From positions 1 to 42,305 of the forward strand of contig JAAUZH010000026.1 of NCBI GenBank assembly GCA_014804675.1: a DNA stretch of 42,305 bases, read 5' to 3'. The notes beneath the pieces are model-generated. The model was not told the DNA's origin, searched no databases, and saw only the letters and a program-made list of their open reading frames with translations. The number at the start of each line of letters is the position of its first letter. Within the stretch, counting starts at the first letter, position 1. Both the position numbers and the translations under genes were made by a program. Below, in pieces: positions 24,448 to 33,324 of this stretch. The DNA is from Lachnospiraceae bacterium. Its GTDB lineage: Bacteria; Bacillota; Clostridia; Lachnospirales; Lachnospiraceae.

Positions 24448-26538
24448 ATGGGGCTTTTGAATTTTAACGGGATTTTACACCTGTTTTGTGATGTATTAAA
24501 AATATCTGTATTGTCCAGTGTAGGGATTTTGCTCATATTGGCAGTTTCCCCTGTGCTTGGGAAGAAGCATACGGTTTTCTGGCGATACATTCTCTGGGTC
24601 ATCCTTGTCATACGGCTGGTTCTGCCTTTTGATATTTCTATTTCCGGGCAGGCAGTTACCATCCCTGTTCCGGTGCAGGTTAGGACAGAGGAACAGAAAT
24701 CCGCTGTGCTCCATTGGGAGCAAATGGAGAATGTGTCAGATCAGTCCGCAGACAATCTAAAAAAAGAAGACAATTTTTTGAAAGGAAAAAAGAAAGAAGC
24801 GGCGGAAGAGGAAATCCCGGTGAAAGAAGGCACTGCAGCACAGGCGGCAGATTCCGGACTGAAAGCTTCCAGGGCAGAAGGTCTTGAGAATGAAGGGCAA
24901 CAGGCAGAGGCTTTTCAGGAAGCAGGGAGTCCGGAATACAGGGGCTTTGCTTCATACCCCATTTTACAATGGGCAGCAGGCTTATGGGCAACGGGAGTGG
25001 TAGTGCTTCTGGTCTGGCAGTTTGTATGTTATGGCAGTTTTTGCCGTAATCTGGAAAAGACAAAATCTTTTCTTACCAAAAAAGAAGGACTTTTTGTATA
25101 TACTTCTTCTATCGTTGATTTTCCTATGCTTATGGGAATCAGGAAGCCGCAGATCCTGCTTCCCTGCGTGGAATACCACAAAGAGCAGCTGGAGTTTATT
25201 TTGGACCATGAATTTGCTCATTACAAAAGAAAAGACCTTTGGATAAAGCTTCTGCTTGCTGCAGCCAGGACCATTCACTGGTTCAATCCACTTGTTGCGC
25301 TTATGGAACGGCAGGCTTCAAAGGATATGGAGCTTATGTGTGACAGCTATGTAGTAAGAAATCTTACAAAAGAAGAAAAAAAGCGATACAGCGAAACACT
25401 CTTAGCCTGTGCGGCATCAGAGGGCAGCAGGTCTCATATTTTGTGTACCAGCGAATTTTCTAAAGATAGAAACATCTTAAAGGAACGGTTTGCCAATATT
25501 TTTTCCGGAGGAAAGAAGAGAGGACTTCCGGCTGCAGTTTTGGGCATTGGAATCCTTTTAGCTGTAAGCCTTTTTGTGGCAGTTGGTTCCTCGAAGGAGG
25601 GCTTTGACAGAAATCCTGACAAAGAAGACGAGGCAGATGTGAATGCAGAAAATCCCAATGCAGAAAATCTGAATGCGCAAATCCAGATAGAGGCTGCGGC
25701 GCTTAAGGAGAAGTTCTCGAAGCTTTCCGGCGCTGTTGTGGAGGATGCGGAAAAAGCGCTTTCTGATTCTTCCAACTTAAGAAAGAGAGATTTAGGAAGC
25801 GTTGTGGGAAAAGAATATTTATATGAAGATAAAGAAGGATGGTGTTATTATCTGGAAGAGGATGTGAATCAGGAAAGTCCGCTTCAGGAAGTTGCCAGTG
25901 CATTAGAGCCTTTGCTTTTGACCCGGTATAGAGGAGAAGACAGACAGATTTTGGAGAGCCTTATGTACCAGTATACATGGAAAGAATGCCCGGTGCTTTT
26001 TTCAGAAGGCCGCATTATTTACGAGGCAGCTCCCACGGCAGACATAATCGGGGTAAAAGATCCAGTGCTGGTAAGTATTGCCATGGACGGAAGCGACCGG
26101 AAGACGGCGGATACGATTTTGTACCATACCTTTGATGGTCTTTGTGAAGATGACGGCTGGATTTACTATACCGGCTGGACCAATGACAACCAATTCCCCA
26201 AACCACTGTGCCGTATCTCCCCGGATTTCACCAGCGGGTCTCAATACGTGGAGGACATTCCGGGGCTTTTATGTGGTGTTATGGATGGGTATGTTTTTTA
26301 TATGGCTGCAAAAGACAAAAAGCCCGGTATATGGAAGCGGGAGTTGTCTACGGGAAAAGAACAGATTCATGATAAATGGGGTGTGTCTGCAGAAGAGTTC
26401 TGCTACTTCAACGCAAGGGAGAGAAGGTTTCCGGCGGGAGAGCTTCGGGAGGAGGAAATTTCAGGCTGCCATATTTTGTTTCGATATGATTATGAGGATG
26501 AGATTCATGTCAGCAATGTGCCTTTTTATATACATTGA
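24448..26538 (+). CDS. M56 BlaR1-like membrane metalloprotease with non-penicillin sensor domain
   Basis: The 696-residue protein has N-terminal membrane helices and the M56 zinc motif HEFAH (254-258) in LDHEFAHYKRKD. HWFNPLVALMERQASKDMELMCD follows, with a further membrane span near 360-380. Beyond it there is no penicillin-binding domain: STxK, SxN and KTG are absent. The extracellular part has recurring strand units (YLYEDKEGWCYYL, LCEDDGWIYYTGW, VMDGYVFYMAAK) that resemble DUF5050-type beta-propeller repeats. A charged linker with VKEGTAAQAADS-like composition sits between the first helices and the protease. By analogy it should cleave or inactivate the co-encoded repressor on sensing some extracellular ligand, but the ligand is unknown. 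Confidence 0.85.
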   Translation: MGLLNFNGILHLFCDVLKISVLSSVGILLILAVSPVLGKKHTVFWRYILWVILVIRLVLPFDISISGQAVTIPVPVQVRTEEQKSAVLHWEQMENVSDQSADNLKKEDNFLKGKKKEAAEEEIPVKEGTAAQAADSGLKASRAEGLENEGQQAEAFQEAGSPEYRGFASYPILQWAAGLWATGVVVLLVWQFVCYGSFCRNLEKTKSFLTKKEGLFVYTSSIVDFPMLMGIRKPQILLPCVEYHKEQLEFILDHEFAHYKRKDLWIKLLLAAARTIHWFNPLVALMERQASKDMELMCDSYVVRNLTKEEKKRYSETLLACAASEGSRSHILCTSEFSKDRNILKERFANIFSGGKKRGLPAAVLGIGILLAVSLFVAVGSSKEGFDRNPDKEDEADVNAENPNAENLNAQIQIEAAALKEKFSKLSGAVVEDAEKALSDSSNLRKRDLGSVVGKEYLYEDKEGWCYYLEEDVNQESPLQEVASALEPLLLTRYRGEDRQILESLMYQYTWKECPVLFSEGRIIYEAAPTADIIGVKDPVLVSIAMDGSDRKTADTILYHTFDGLCEDDGWIYYTGWTNDNQFPKPLCRISPDFTSGSQYVEDIPGLLCGVMDGYVFYMAAKDKKPGIWKRELSTGKEQIHDKWGVSAEEFCYFNARERRFPAGELREEEISGCHILFRYDYEDEIHVSNVPFYIH

Positions 26539-26735
26539 CAGGTAAATAGGAAATCACTTTGTCCAACCATTGCTGAAAAACTTAAGAACTGCTATAATAA
26601 ACGAAAAGCGGTCTGTGTTATAATAGAATTATGGATGAATTTGATATTGCGTTAAATAATTGGTACTTAAAGGATGAATTGAAACCATGAAAGGACTGCC
26701 TGGAAAATGTATCAGGACGTTGGAAAGTTAAAAAT
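26539..26735. other. Gap with two -10 elements and a possible 19-codon ORF
   Basis: TTGCTG (26570-26575), 17 bases, TATAAT (26593-26598) is a reasonable promoter; another TATAAT lies at 26619-26624. A short ORF (26631-26690, MDEFDIALNNWYLKDELKP) starts just after and could be a leader or a remnant. Confidence 0.45.
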
Positions 26736-27077
26736 ATGAAGAATTATCTTAAAATATTGCTTATTACACTGGGAATGCAAATTGGCTGGATAGCGCTTGG
26801 AATGTTATTAGCAAAGATACCGGGTATGCTGCCTGGTATCTTTTCGGAGATTATGATATATGGTTTTTTTCTTGTACTTCTCCTTTCCATTGTGGTGGAT
26901 ATTGTGTTATCCATAAAGTGGGGAAAGAGTATAAAAGAAAAACTGCTATGTATGTTCCTGATGCCGACTAATTATACATGGGCTTTGATTATATGGCTGG
27001 TAATATGGTATTTCACAAAGCTTATGGAGGGTATAGGGGATTTTTTCAAACATTGGCCTTCTGGGGCAGGAACATGA
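26736..27077 (+). CDS. Small membrane protein of unknown function
   Basis: The 113-residue protein has three hydrophobic segments (about 8-25, 38-62, 78-96), the last containing WALIIWLVIWYF. I recognise no family. GGAAAG lies about 10 bases before the start, and the promoter at 26570-26598 would serve it. It follows the M56 gene but is separated by 197 bases. A short broken ORF lies directly after. Confidence 0.6.
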   Translation: MKNYLKILLITLGMQIGWIALGMLLAKIPGMLPGIFSEIMIYGFFLVLLLSIVVDIVLSIKWGKSIKEKLLCMFLMPTNYTWALIIWLVIWYFTKLMEGIGDFFKHWPSGAGT

Positions 27078-27092
27078 AAACGGAGTTAGGTT

Positions 27093-27230
27093 ATGGATTA
27101 TGCAGGATTTATTACAGAAATGAAAAAATATTGGGATTTGTGCAGCAGGGACTGAAAAAACAGTGAAGACTGCCAGGAAAATCCTATCAGAGAAAACAGT
27201 ACCCCATCACTTGTAGAGGAGTTTAAATAG
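27093..27230 (+). pseudogene. Small ORF interrupted by an in-frame TGA
   Basis: From ATG 27093 the frame reads MDYAGFITEMKKYWDLCSRD, a TGA at 27153-27155, then KNSEDCQENPIRENSTPSL and on to TAG at 27228-27230. The composition is protein-like on both sides of the stop, and GGAG precedes the ATG. It may be a decayed 45-residue gene or just a 20-residue peptide. There is no reason to invoke selenocysteine. Confidence 0.35.
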
Positions 27231-27642
27231 ATTTTTTCATCCAAATATGAGGGCAGCCCTCATCATTTTCTATGTTTCCAAATTCTATAAATCCTAATTT
27301 TTCATAAAAACCGGCGGCTCGGCATTGTGCATGCAGTACGATGTCTTTTCCGCCTTTTTTCCGCACGTATCTTTCTGCTTCTTTCACCATAACAGAACCA
27401 ATATTCTTACCACGGCATTTTTTTATAACAGCAAGTCTTCCAAGAGTATATGCATTCATCATTGCATTCCAGAATACACGGCAAGTTGCAACAGGTACTT
27501 CATCTTCATCAAACAATACAATATGTGCGGCTGCATGATCGATTTCGTCAAATTCATCTTGAAATCCCTGCTCATCCATAAATACCGCTTTTCTAATCTC
27601 TTTTGCACAGTCCGGAAAACTCTCATATACTGATATTTTCAT
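27223..27642 (-). CDS. GNAT-family N-acetyltransferase (YjcF/ElaA-like)
   Basis: The 139-residue protein has the YjcF/ElaA-style beginning, IRKAVFMDEQGFQDEFDEIDHAAAHIVLFDEDEVPVATCRVF. The GNAT core comprises YTLGRLAVIKKCRGKNIGSVMVKEAERY, with the CoA loop as RGKNIG. It ends AAGFYEKLGF. The substrate is unknown. GGAGG precedes the start, and the minus-strand promoter TTGTAA-17-TATAAT lies in the gap with its -10 at 27693-27698. The end overlaps the remnant ORF on the other strand. Confidence 0.9.
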   Translation of the reverse strand: MKISVYESFPDCAKEIRKAVFMDEQGFQDEFDEIDHAAAHIVLFDEDEVPVATCRVFWNAMMNAYTLGRLAVIKKCRGKNIGSVMVKEAERYVRKKGGKDIVLHAQCRAAGFYEKLGFIEFGNIENDEGCPHIWMKKSI

Positions 27643-27754
27643 TAAAAATTCAATCCTCCAGATTTCGTTTTGTCAGTATCAACGACACTGAAATTATAGC
27701 ACACGCCCCGCTGGATTACAATGATATAGAAAGCCCGATAAAGAAATTTGAATA

Positions 27755-27784
27755 TTGCTCAAAGACAATGACAACTGCTATAAT
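27755..27784 (+). promoter_or_regulatory. Promoter of the DUF1349 gene
   Basis: TTGCTC (27755-27760), 18 bases, TATAAT (27779-27784). A 5' leader of about 110 bases follows, with a second AAGGAGG at 27821-27827 and a possible 21-codon ORF at 27844-27909. Confidence 0.6.
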
Positions 27785-27898
27785 GAGTGGAAAAGATTCA
27801 GGATATCATGTTCTCCATAAGGAGGAGAAAGAAAAAACAGAAATGAGAAAGAACTTTGTAATTGTTGATGATGAAAAACGTGGAAAAGGAGATATAGC

Positions 27899-28507
27899 AT
27901 GGATATAAAAAAATTCAAGTGGACAAGAGAACCAAAAGAATACCATATTGATAGTAAAAAGATCGAAATTGTTTCAAATCCCCATACGGATTTATGGCAG
28001 AAAACTTACTACCATTTCCAAAATGACAACGCTCCGGTATTTCAAATGGAGACAGAAGAAAAATATTTCAGCTTTGTTGTAAAAACAGAGTTTACAGAAA
28101 GTCATCACCGCTTCGACCAATGCGGCATTGTCATGTACCTTGACAGCGAAAACTGGTTAAAGGCTTCCGTTGAATATGAAAATGAAAAATACCAGCATTT
28201 AGGCAGCGTTGTAACCAATCAGGGATATTCAGACTGGGCAACAACCGTGATAGATGCCTCTGTAAAATCCATGTGGTATCGCTTTAGCCGCAGAGAAGAC
28301 GACTATTGTATAGAATGCTCAACAGACGGTATGGATTTTCATCAAATGCGGATTTGTCATATGCACAAAGGAGCCGGAAAAATCCAATTTGGCATTTACG
28401 CCTGCTCCCCGGAAGAATCTTCCTTTAAAGCAGTCTTTACCAATATGGTAATCACCCAATGCCAATGGCAATCCCACAACGGCCAACAACCAGATAAAAA
28501 TCTTTGA
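27899..28507 (+). CDS. DUF1349 domain protein (concanavalin A-like fold)
   Basis: The 202-residue protein fits DUF1349, a beta-sandwich family related to concanavalin-like lectins. Visible blocks are LWQKTYYHFQNDNAPVFQM, FSFVVKTEFTESHHRFDQCGIVMYLDSENWLKASVEYEN, WYRFSRREDDYCIECSTDGMDFHQMR, and IQFGIYACSPEESSFKAVFTNM. DUF1349 proteins are cytosolic and poorly characterised, with suggested sugar-related roles. AAAGGAG precedes the ATG. It stands alone between its promoter and the long palindromic element. Confidence 0.9.
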   Translation: MDIKKFKWTREPKEYHIDSKKIEIVSNPHTDLWQKTYYHFQNDNAPVFQMETEEKYFSFVVKTEFTESHHRFDQCGIVMYLDSENWLKASVEYENEKYQHLGSVVTNQGYSDWATTVIDASVKSMWYRFSRREDDYCIECSTDGMDFHQMRICHMHKGAGKIQFGIYACSPEESSFKAVFTNMVITQCQWQSHNGQQPDKNL

Positions 28508-28575
28508 TTCAACTTCACAAGTCATATTGCCAAGCCCCTTCCAATTCCTTACGTGTACATTTTGCCGATACCCAG

Positions 28576-28711
28576 CAGGAGCAGCCATAGGAATGTCTTC
28601 CGGGCCTTGGCAAAGTCGCCGGCACTTACGCACCGTATTTTGGTGCGTTAGTACCGCTGCGTCTTTGCAGAGCGAAAGCGTGCCCGAAAGACATTCCTAT
28701 GGCTGCTCCTG
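28576..28711. repeat. Long nested palindromic element (candidate repeat unit or structured RNA)
   Basis: Outer arms 28576-28605 and 28682-28711 are complementary at 29 of 30 positions. Inside, GCAAAG (28610-28615) pairs with CTTTGC (28663-28668), and ACGCACC (28628-28634) with GGTGCGT (28642-28648). The right side also carries AGCGAAAGCG, a possible GNRA-capped mini-hairpin. The nested folding over 136 bases, one copy here, resembles intergenic palindromic repeats of Lachnospiraceae that I recall only loosely. It could be a non-autonomous mobile unit, a processing site or a strong terminator for DUF1349. GC content is much higher than the surrounding non-coding DNA. Confidence 0.8.
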
Positions 28712-28972
28712 CGTCCCCATCCCCAAAAAACCCCCACCCCCAACGAATAATTCCCCCTCTTTTTGGTAAAATTGTAATAGAAACAGAACCCCACACTCAA
28801 AACTCTATCCAATATCACTTAAAATGAAATATTTTAGGAAATATTTTCAAAATACATCTTGAAATTTTTGGACAAATTAGGTAAAATAATCCTGCTGACA
28901 AAATTTTGTCAATCTGAAAACGGGATTGACAGAATCATATAAAAAAATTCATTATTTAGGAGGAACTAAAAA
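28712..28972 (+). promoter_or_regulatory. gap promoter region with a perfect palindromic operator
   Basis: TTGAAA (28859-28864), 17 bases, TAAAAT (28882-28887) forms a promoter. TGACAAAATTTTGTCA (28896-28911), a perfect 16-bp palindrome, lies at the expected transcription start, a position suited to a repressor. The gene follows after a leader of about 60-70 bases ending in AGGAGG. A TTGACA at 28926-28931 lacks a good -10. Confidence 0.65.
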
Positions 28973-29974
28973 ATGGCAGTAAAAGTAGCAATCAATGGTT
29001 TTGGACGTATTGGTCGTCTTGCATTCAGACAGATGTTCGGTGCAGAAGGATACGAAGTAGTAGCAATCAATGACTTGACAAGCCCTAAGATGCTGGCACA
29101 TTTATTAAAATATGATTCAGCTCAGGGTAAATATGCATTAGCTGATAAAGTAACAGCTGGTGAAGATTCCATCACAGTTGACGGAAAAGAAATCAAAATC
29201 TACGCAAAGGCAAACGCTGAAGAGCTTCCTTGGGGAGATTTAGATGTAGACGTTGTATTAGAATGTACAGGCTTCTATACATCCAAAGAAAAAGCATCTG
29301 CCCACATCAAAGCAGGCGCTAAGAAAGTTGTTATTTCTGCTCCAGCAGGAAATGACCTTCCTACAATCGTTTACAATGTAAACCATACAACATTAACAAA
29401 GGAAGATACTGTTATTTCTGCAGCTTCCTGTACAACAAACTGCTTAGCACCTATGGCTAAGGCTCTTCATGAGTTAGCAGGCATCAAGTCCGGTATCATG
29501 AGCACAATCCATGCTTACACAGGCGATCAGATGATCCTTGACGGACCACAGAGAAAAGGCGATTTAAGAAGAAGCCGTGCAGGCGCTGTAAATATCGTTC
29601 CAAACTCAACAGGTGCTGCAAAAGCTATCGGTTTAGTTATTCCTGAATTAAACGGTAAATTAATCGGTTCCGCTCAACGTGTACCTACCCCGACAGGTTC
29701 TACAACTATCTTAGTTGCAACTGTTGAAAAATCTGTAACAAAAGAAGAAATCAATGCAGCTATGAAAGCAGCAGCTACAGAATCCTATGGTTACAATGAA
29801 GATGAAATCGTATCCAGCGATATCGTTGGTATGACATATGGTTCTTTATTCGATGCAACTCAGACAATGGTTGGCGAAGATAACTTAGTACAGGTTGTAT
29901 CCTGGTATGACAATGAGAACTCTTATGTAAGCCAGATGGTTCGTACAATCAAATACTTTGCTGAATTAGCATAA
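28973..29974 (+). CDS. gap: Glyceraldehyde-3-phosphate dehydrogenase, type I
   Basis: The 333-residue enzyme of glycolysis oxidises glyceraldehyde 3-phosphate to 1,3-bisphosphoglycerate with NAD. It shows INGFGRIGR (NAD binding), the catalytic Cys153 in [25 protein letters not shown], and the C-terminal [15 protein letters not shown]. Codon use is strongly biased to A/T-ended preferred codons, typical of a highly expressed gene. TAGGAGG precedes the start. Its terminator follows, and pgk and tpiA lie next on the same strand. Confidence 0.99.
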   Translation: MAVKVAINGFGRIGRLAFRQMFGAEGYEVVAINDLTSPKMLAHLLKYDSAQGKYALADKVTAGEDSITVDGKEIKIYAKANAEELPWGDLDVDVVLECTGFYTSKEKASAHIKAGAKKVVISAPAGNDLPTIVYNVNHTTLTKEDTVISAASCTTNCLAPMAKALHELAGIKSGIMSTIHAYTGDQMILDGPQRKGDLRRSRAGAVNIVPNSTGAAKAIGLVIPELNGKLIGSAQRVPTPTGSTTILVATVEKSVTKEEINAAMKAAATESYGYNEDEIVSSDIVGMTYGSLFDATQTMVGEDNLVQVVSWYDNENSYVSQMVRTIKYFAELA

Positions 29975-29993
29975 GTGTCATGACAGTTGGTGA

Positions 29994-30013
29994 CAACAGC
30001 CTTAAGGCTGTTG
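29994..30013. repeat. Perfect 20-bp palindrome after gap
   Basis: CAACAGCCTTAAGGCTGTTG is fully self-complementary with no loop, so it makes a poor RNA hairpin and is a better DNA dyad. It lies 20 bases after the gap stop and ahead of the terminator. Confidence 0.6.
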
Positions 30014-30030
30014 CATAAGAAGACCTATCA

Positions 30031-30062
30031 GGGTCCGGTCTTATGGACCGGGCCCTTTGTTT
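30031..30062 (+). terminator. Rho-independent terminator after gap
   Basis: GGGTCCGGTC (30031-30040) pairs with GACCGGGCCC (30046-30055) including one G-T pair, with a 5-base loop and TTTGTTT after it. Confidence 0.85.
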
Positions 30063-30230
30063 CTGACAGAATGGATTTTAGTCTGGTCAGCCGGTTTGTG
30101 ACAAACTGTTTAAGACAAACAAGGAAAAATCAGAAAAGAATAAACCAAGAAAATTTCCAAAAAGGAAAATAAAAAGTAAATCAAAAATCTCCCTGTCGTG
30201 AAGTCAGGGAAAAGTCAGGAGGCAGACAAT
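30063..30230. other. gap-pgk intergenic region
   Basis: It contains GTTTGT-g-ACAAAC (30094-30106), related in core to the gap palindrome TGACAAAATTTTGTCA, and a small hairpin CCCTG...CAGGG next to the pgk ribosome binding site. I see no consensus promoter. Confidence 0.4.
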
Positions 30231-31454
30231 ATGTCATTAAACAAAAAATCAGTTGATGATATCAACGTAAGCGGAAAACGCGTGCTTGTAAGATGTGATT
30301 TCAATGTACCTTTAAAGGATGGACAGATTACAGATGAAACACGTATCAAAGCAGCTCTTCCTACCATCGAAAAATTAATCAAGGACGGCGGCAAGGTAAT
30401 CCTTTGCTCCCATCTTGGCAAAGTGAAAAACGGCCCTAACGAAGGAGAGTCTTTAGCGCCTGTTGCCAAGAGACTTTCCGAAAAATTAGGAAAGGAAGTA
30501 AACTTCGTAGCAGATGACAACGTAACCGGAGAAGCAGCAACTGCAGCTGTTGCTGCTATGAAAGAAGGAGATGTGGTACTGCTTCAGAATACACGTTTCC
30601 GCGGTGCAGAAGAAACAAAGAATGGAGAGGCGTTCTCCAAAGAATTAGCAGACCTTTGCGATGCTTATGTATGTGATGCTTTTGGTTCTTCCCATAGAGC
30701 ACATGCATCTGTTGCCGGCGTAACCGAAGTGGTACGTGCAAAAGGCGGAGAATGTGCAGTTGGATATTTAATGCAGAAGGAAATCGATTTCCTTGGAAAT
30801 GCAGTGGAAAATCCGGTAAGACCTTTCGTTGCAATCCTTGGCGGCGCTAAAGTTGCTGACAAATTAAATGTTATCAACAACTTACTGGAAAAATGTGATA
30901 CCCTGATCATTGGCGGCGGTATGGCATTTACCTTCTTAAAGGCAAAAGGCTATGAAGTAGGAAACTCCTTAGTAGATAATGAAAAGCTTGACTATTGTAA
31001 AGAAATGATGGAAAAGGCTGAAAAGCTTGGCAAGAAGTTACTGCTTCCGGTAGATACCACCATTGCAGCTTCTTTCCCGAATCCTATCGATGCAAATATT
31101 GATGTTCAGGTTGTGGATGCAGACAAGATTCCAGCAGACATGGAAGGCCTTGATATTGGCACAAAGACAGCAGAATTGTATGCAGATGCAGTAAAATCTG
31201 CAAAGACAGTCGTATGGAACGGACCTATGGGCGTATTTGAAAATCCGGTTCTTGCAAAGGGTACCATTGCAGTTGCAAAGGCTCTGGCTGAAACAGATGC
31301 TACCACCATCATCGGCGGCGGTGATTCTGCAGCAGCAGTAAACCAGTTAGGCTTTGCTGACAAGATGTCCCATATTTCTACAGGCGGCGGCGCTTCCCTT
31401 GAGTTCTTAGAGGGTAAGGTGCTTCCAGGCGTAGCAGCAGCAGACGACAAATAG
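30231..31454 (+). CDS. pgk: Phosphoglycerate kinase
   Basis: The 407-residue glycolytic enzyme makes ATP from 1,3-bisphosphoglycerate. It shows [12 protein letters not shown], the substrate-binding [28 protein letters not shown] and the nucleotide-binding GGGDSAAAV. The start 30231 is chosen because AGGAGG lies just before it and the protein begins as in other Firmicutes; the open frame extends 33 bases further without signals. Codon bias indicates high expression. Confidence 0.99.
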   Translation: MSLNKKSVDDINVSGKRVLVRCDFNVPLKDGQITDETRIKAALPTIEKLIKDGGKVILCSHLGKVKNGPNEGESLAPVAKRLSEKLGKEVNFVADDNVTGEAATAAVAAMKEGDVVLLQNTRFRGAEETKNGEAFSKELADLCDAYVCDAFGSSHRAHASVAGVTEVVRAKGGECAVGYLMQKEIDFLGNAVENPVRPFVAILGGAKVADKLNVINNLLEKCDTLIIGGGMAFTFLKAKGYEVGNSLVDNEKLDYCKEMMEKAEKLGKKLLLPVDTTIAASFPNPIDANIDVQVVDADKIPADMEGLDIGTKTAELYADAVKSAKTVVWNGPMGVFENPVLAKGTIAVAKALAETDATTIIGGGDSAAAVNQLGFADKMSHISTGGGASLEFLEGKVLPGVAAADDK

Positions 31455-31640
31455 TTGAGCAGTCCCTGACCGTGGAATCCATATATGATAAATGATCAGA
31501 TAAGTAACAGGATAAATAAAAGAAAGTATTTGTAAATTGAAATATAGGCTTTTATAAAAACAAATATTAAAAAACAAGTATTTATAAAAGCAGGCAATTG
31601 CAAAAGCAAAATAGAATGAAATAAAAGGAGATTTACCAAA
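31455..31640. other. pgk-tpiA intergenic region
   Basis: This is an AT-rich gap of 186 bases with short direct repeats of the type AAGTATTTATAAA/AAGTATTTGTAAA and no clear terminator, so pgk and tpiA may be co-transcribed. Confidence 0.4.
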
Positions 31641-32390
31641 ATGGCCAGAAAAAAAATCATTGCCGGCAACTGGAAAATGAACATGACTCCCAGTGAAGCG
31701 GTAGAATTGATCAACACATTAAAACCATTAGTAGCTACTGAGGAAGCAGACGTTGTTTTCTGTGTACCTGCTATTGACATTATCCCTGCTATGGAAGCAG
31801 CAAAAGGCTCCAACATCCAGATTGGTGCAGAAAATATGTACTTTGAGGAAAAAGGTGCATACACAGGAGAAATCGCTCCTGCAATGCTTACCGATGTAGG
31901 AGTAAAATATGTCATCATCGGACATTCCGAAAGAAGAGAGTACTTTGCAGAAACAGACGAGACAGTAAATAAGAAAGTATTAAAGGCTTTCGAGCATGGT
32001 ATTACCCCAATCGTATGCTGTGGAGAAACCCTTACCCAGAGAGAGCAGGGCGTTACCATTGATTTCATCCGTCAGCAGATTAAGATTGCGTTTTTAAATG
32101 TTACAGCAGACCAAGCAAAGACAGCAGTTATTGCTTATGAACCAATCTGGGCAATCGGAACAGGCAAGACAGCTACTTCCGACCAGGCACAGGAAGTCTG
32201 CTCCGCTATTCGCGCATGCATTGGAGAAATCTATGACGAAGCTACCGCAGAAGCAATCCGCATCCAGTACGGCGGTTCCGTAAATGCTTCCACAGCAGCG
32301 GAATTATTTGCAAAACCGGACATTGACGGCGGCCTTGTAGGCGGTGCAGCATTAAAGCCGGATTTTGGAAAGATCGTGAATTACAAATAA
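31641..32390 (+). CDS. tpiA: Triosephosphate isomerase
   Basis: The 249-residue TIM-barrel enzyme interconverts dihydroxyacetone phosphate and glyceraldehyde 3-phosphate. Catalytic residues are visible: Lys12 in GNWKMN, His95 in [11 protein letters not shown], and Glu167 in [12 protein letters not shown]. The phosphate loop GGSVNA and GGLVGGAAL follow. AAAGGAG precedes the start. A terminator lies after it, so the gap-pgk-tpiA block ends here; gpmI and eno are not adjacent. Confidence 0.99.
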   Translation: MARKKIIAGNWKMNMTPSEAVELINTLKPLVATEEADVVFCVPAIDIIPAMEAAKGSNIQIGAENMYFEEKGAYTGEIAPAMLTDVGVKYVIIGHSERREYFAETDETVNKKVLKAFEHGITPIVCCGETLTQREQGVTIDFIRQQIKIAFLNVTADQAKTAVIAYEPIWAIGTGKTATSDQAQEVCSAIRACIGEIYDEATAEAIRIQYGGSVNASTAAELFAKPDIDGGLVGGAALKPDFGKIVNYK

Positions 32391-32418
32391 GAGTTTGTTT
32401 AGAATCTTATAAAAGGAT

Positions 32419-32464
32419 AAAGACATCCCAAAAGCCATTGTCTGGCTTTTGAGATGTCTTTTTT
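32419..32464 (+). terminator. Rho-independent terminator after tpiA
   Basis: AAAGACATC-CCAAAAGCC pairs with GGCTTTTG-AGATGTCTTT, followed by more T residues. The stem is long with one internal mismatch. Confidence 0.9.
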
Positions 32465-32532
32465 GCTGGATGGGGGAATATCCTATAGCAGATGTATTCC
32501 ATGCTCCGCTGCAAAATTAATGTAAATAAAGC

Positions 32533-32561
32533 TTGCAGGAAGAGTGGATTTCAGATATACT
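32533..32561 (+). promoter_or_regulatory. Promoter of the small secreted protein gene
   Basis: TTGCAG (32533-32538), 17 bases, TATACT (32556-32561). Confidence 0.6.
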
Positions 32562-32597
32562 TAACTTAAAATAAACCGTAAAAGGGAAAGGAGAAGC

Positions 32598-33182
32598 GTG
32601 AAACAAATGAGAAAAAGTAAATCTAAATTGCTTGTATGCTTAGGATTGGTAATGGCACTTGTGCTTACCACAGTAGCACCAGCTACCAGTATGGAGGTTC
32701 AGGCAGCTAAAAAGGCTACGACAAACTATAACTACAGGAAGGCACCGGCTGTAAAAACAGGTACTACTACGATCACTGCAAGACCTTTTAAAGCGAGTAA
32801 TTCTAAGAAAAAGAATTTGGCGATAGTAGGTTTTGTAAAGTTTACAGCTCCCAAAACAGCAACTTACCAGTTTACCGTTTCAAAGGTTGCCATAAAAGGG
32901 AAACCCGGCACTTATGCAAACGGATGCGTTACTTTTTATACTGGAATGGGAAGTAGTTCGTCTAGATATCCGAAAAGTTATTTGAAGGTGAAAACACAGG
33001 GAGGAAAAACGGACACTTTATATGTTTGCAGTTCATCAGAATATAAACCTGCCAAGATAACAGCCAACACTTTCATCACATCCCGTACAGCAACTGTGAA
33101 GCTGAAAAAGGGACAAGTCGTGTATTTGGATTTTAACAATGGCAAAACCAATACATACAGCTTAACCATCAAAAAGAAATAA
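32598..33182 (+). CDS. Small basic secreted protein
   Basis: The 194-residue product has a signal peptide (KSKLLVCLGLVMALVLTTVAP, cleavage likely after VQA near 37-39). The lysine-rich beta-strand body contains VGFVKFTAPKTATYQFTVSK and VYLDFNNGKTNTYSLTIKK, a layout like pre-peptidase C-terminal-type beta-sandwiches. I recognise no family with confidence. GTG 32598 sits only four bases after GGAG while ATG 32607 is 13 bases away; either start is possible and both give the same signal peptide. It is a single gene with its own promoter and terminator, probably cell-surface associated. Confidence 0.78.
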   Translation: MKQMRKSKSKLLVCLGLVMALVLTTVAPATSMEVQAAKKATTNYNYRKAPAVKTGTTTITARPFKASNSKKKNLAIVGFVKFTAPKTATYQFTVSKVAIKGKPGTYANGCVTFYTGMGSSSSRYPKSYLKVKTQGGKTDTLYVCSSSEYKPAKITANTFITSRTATVKLKKGQVVYLDFNNGKTNTYSLTIKKK

Positions 33183-33195
33183 TTGACAATTTTAT

Positions 33196-33235
33196 AATAA
33201 GGAGAGGACTGGAAATGGTTCTCTTCTTATTTTTT
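33196..33235 (+). terminator. Rho-independent terminator after the small secreted protein gene
   Basis: AATAAG-g-AGAG (from 33196) pairs with CTCT-t-CTTATT (to 33231), followed by TTTT. Confidence 0.75.
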
Positions 33236-33266
33236 GTATTTTTTAAAGGATTTTTCTAAAAAATCG

Positions 33267-33295
33267 TTGCCAATCCCATTATCCTGTGCTAAAAT
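33267..33295 (+). promoter_or_regulatory. secG promoter
   Basis: TTGCCA (33267-33272), 17 bases, TAAAAT (33290-33295); the secG start is 30 bases downstream. Confidence 0.65.
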
Positions 33296-33324
33296 AAACC
33301 TTGTTTGACATTAGGAGGTTAAAA

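Noticed and set aside
26078..26545. A 155-codon frame overlapping the end of the M56 gene
   Set aside because: It is a shadow in another frame of a conserved C-terminal domain and has no ribosome binding site.
27153..27155. Selenocysteine insertion at the in-frame TGA
   Set aside because: No redox motif or clear downstream selenocysteine insertion hairpin; a decayed small gene is simpler.
28926..28931. TTGACA as the gap -35
   Set aside because: No acceptable -10 at 16-18 bases; the TTGAAA/TAAAAT pair upstream is better and places the palindrome at the start site.
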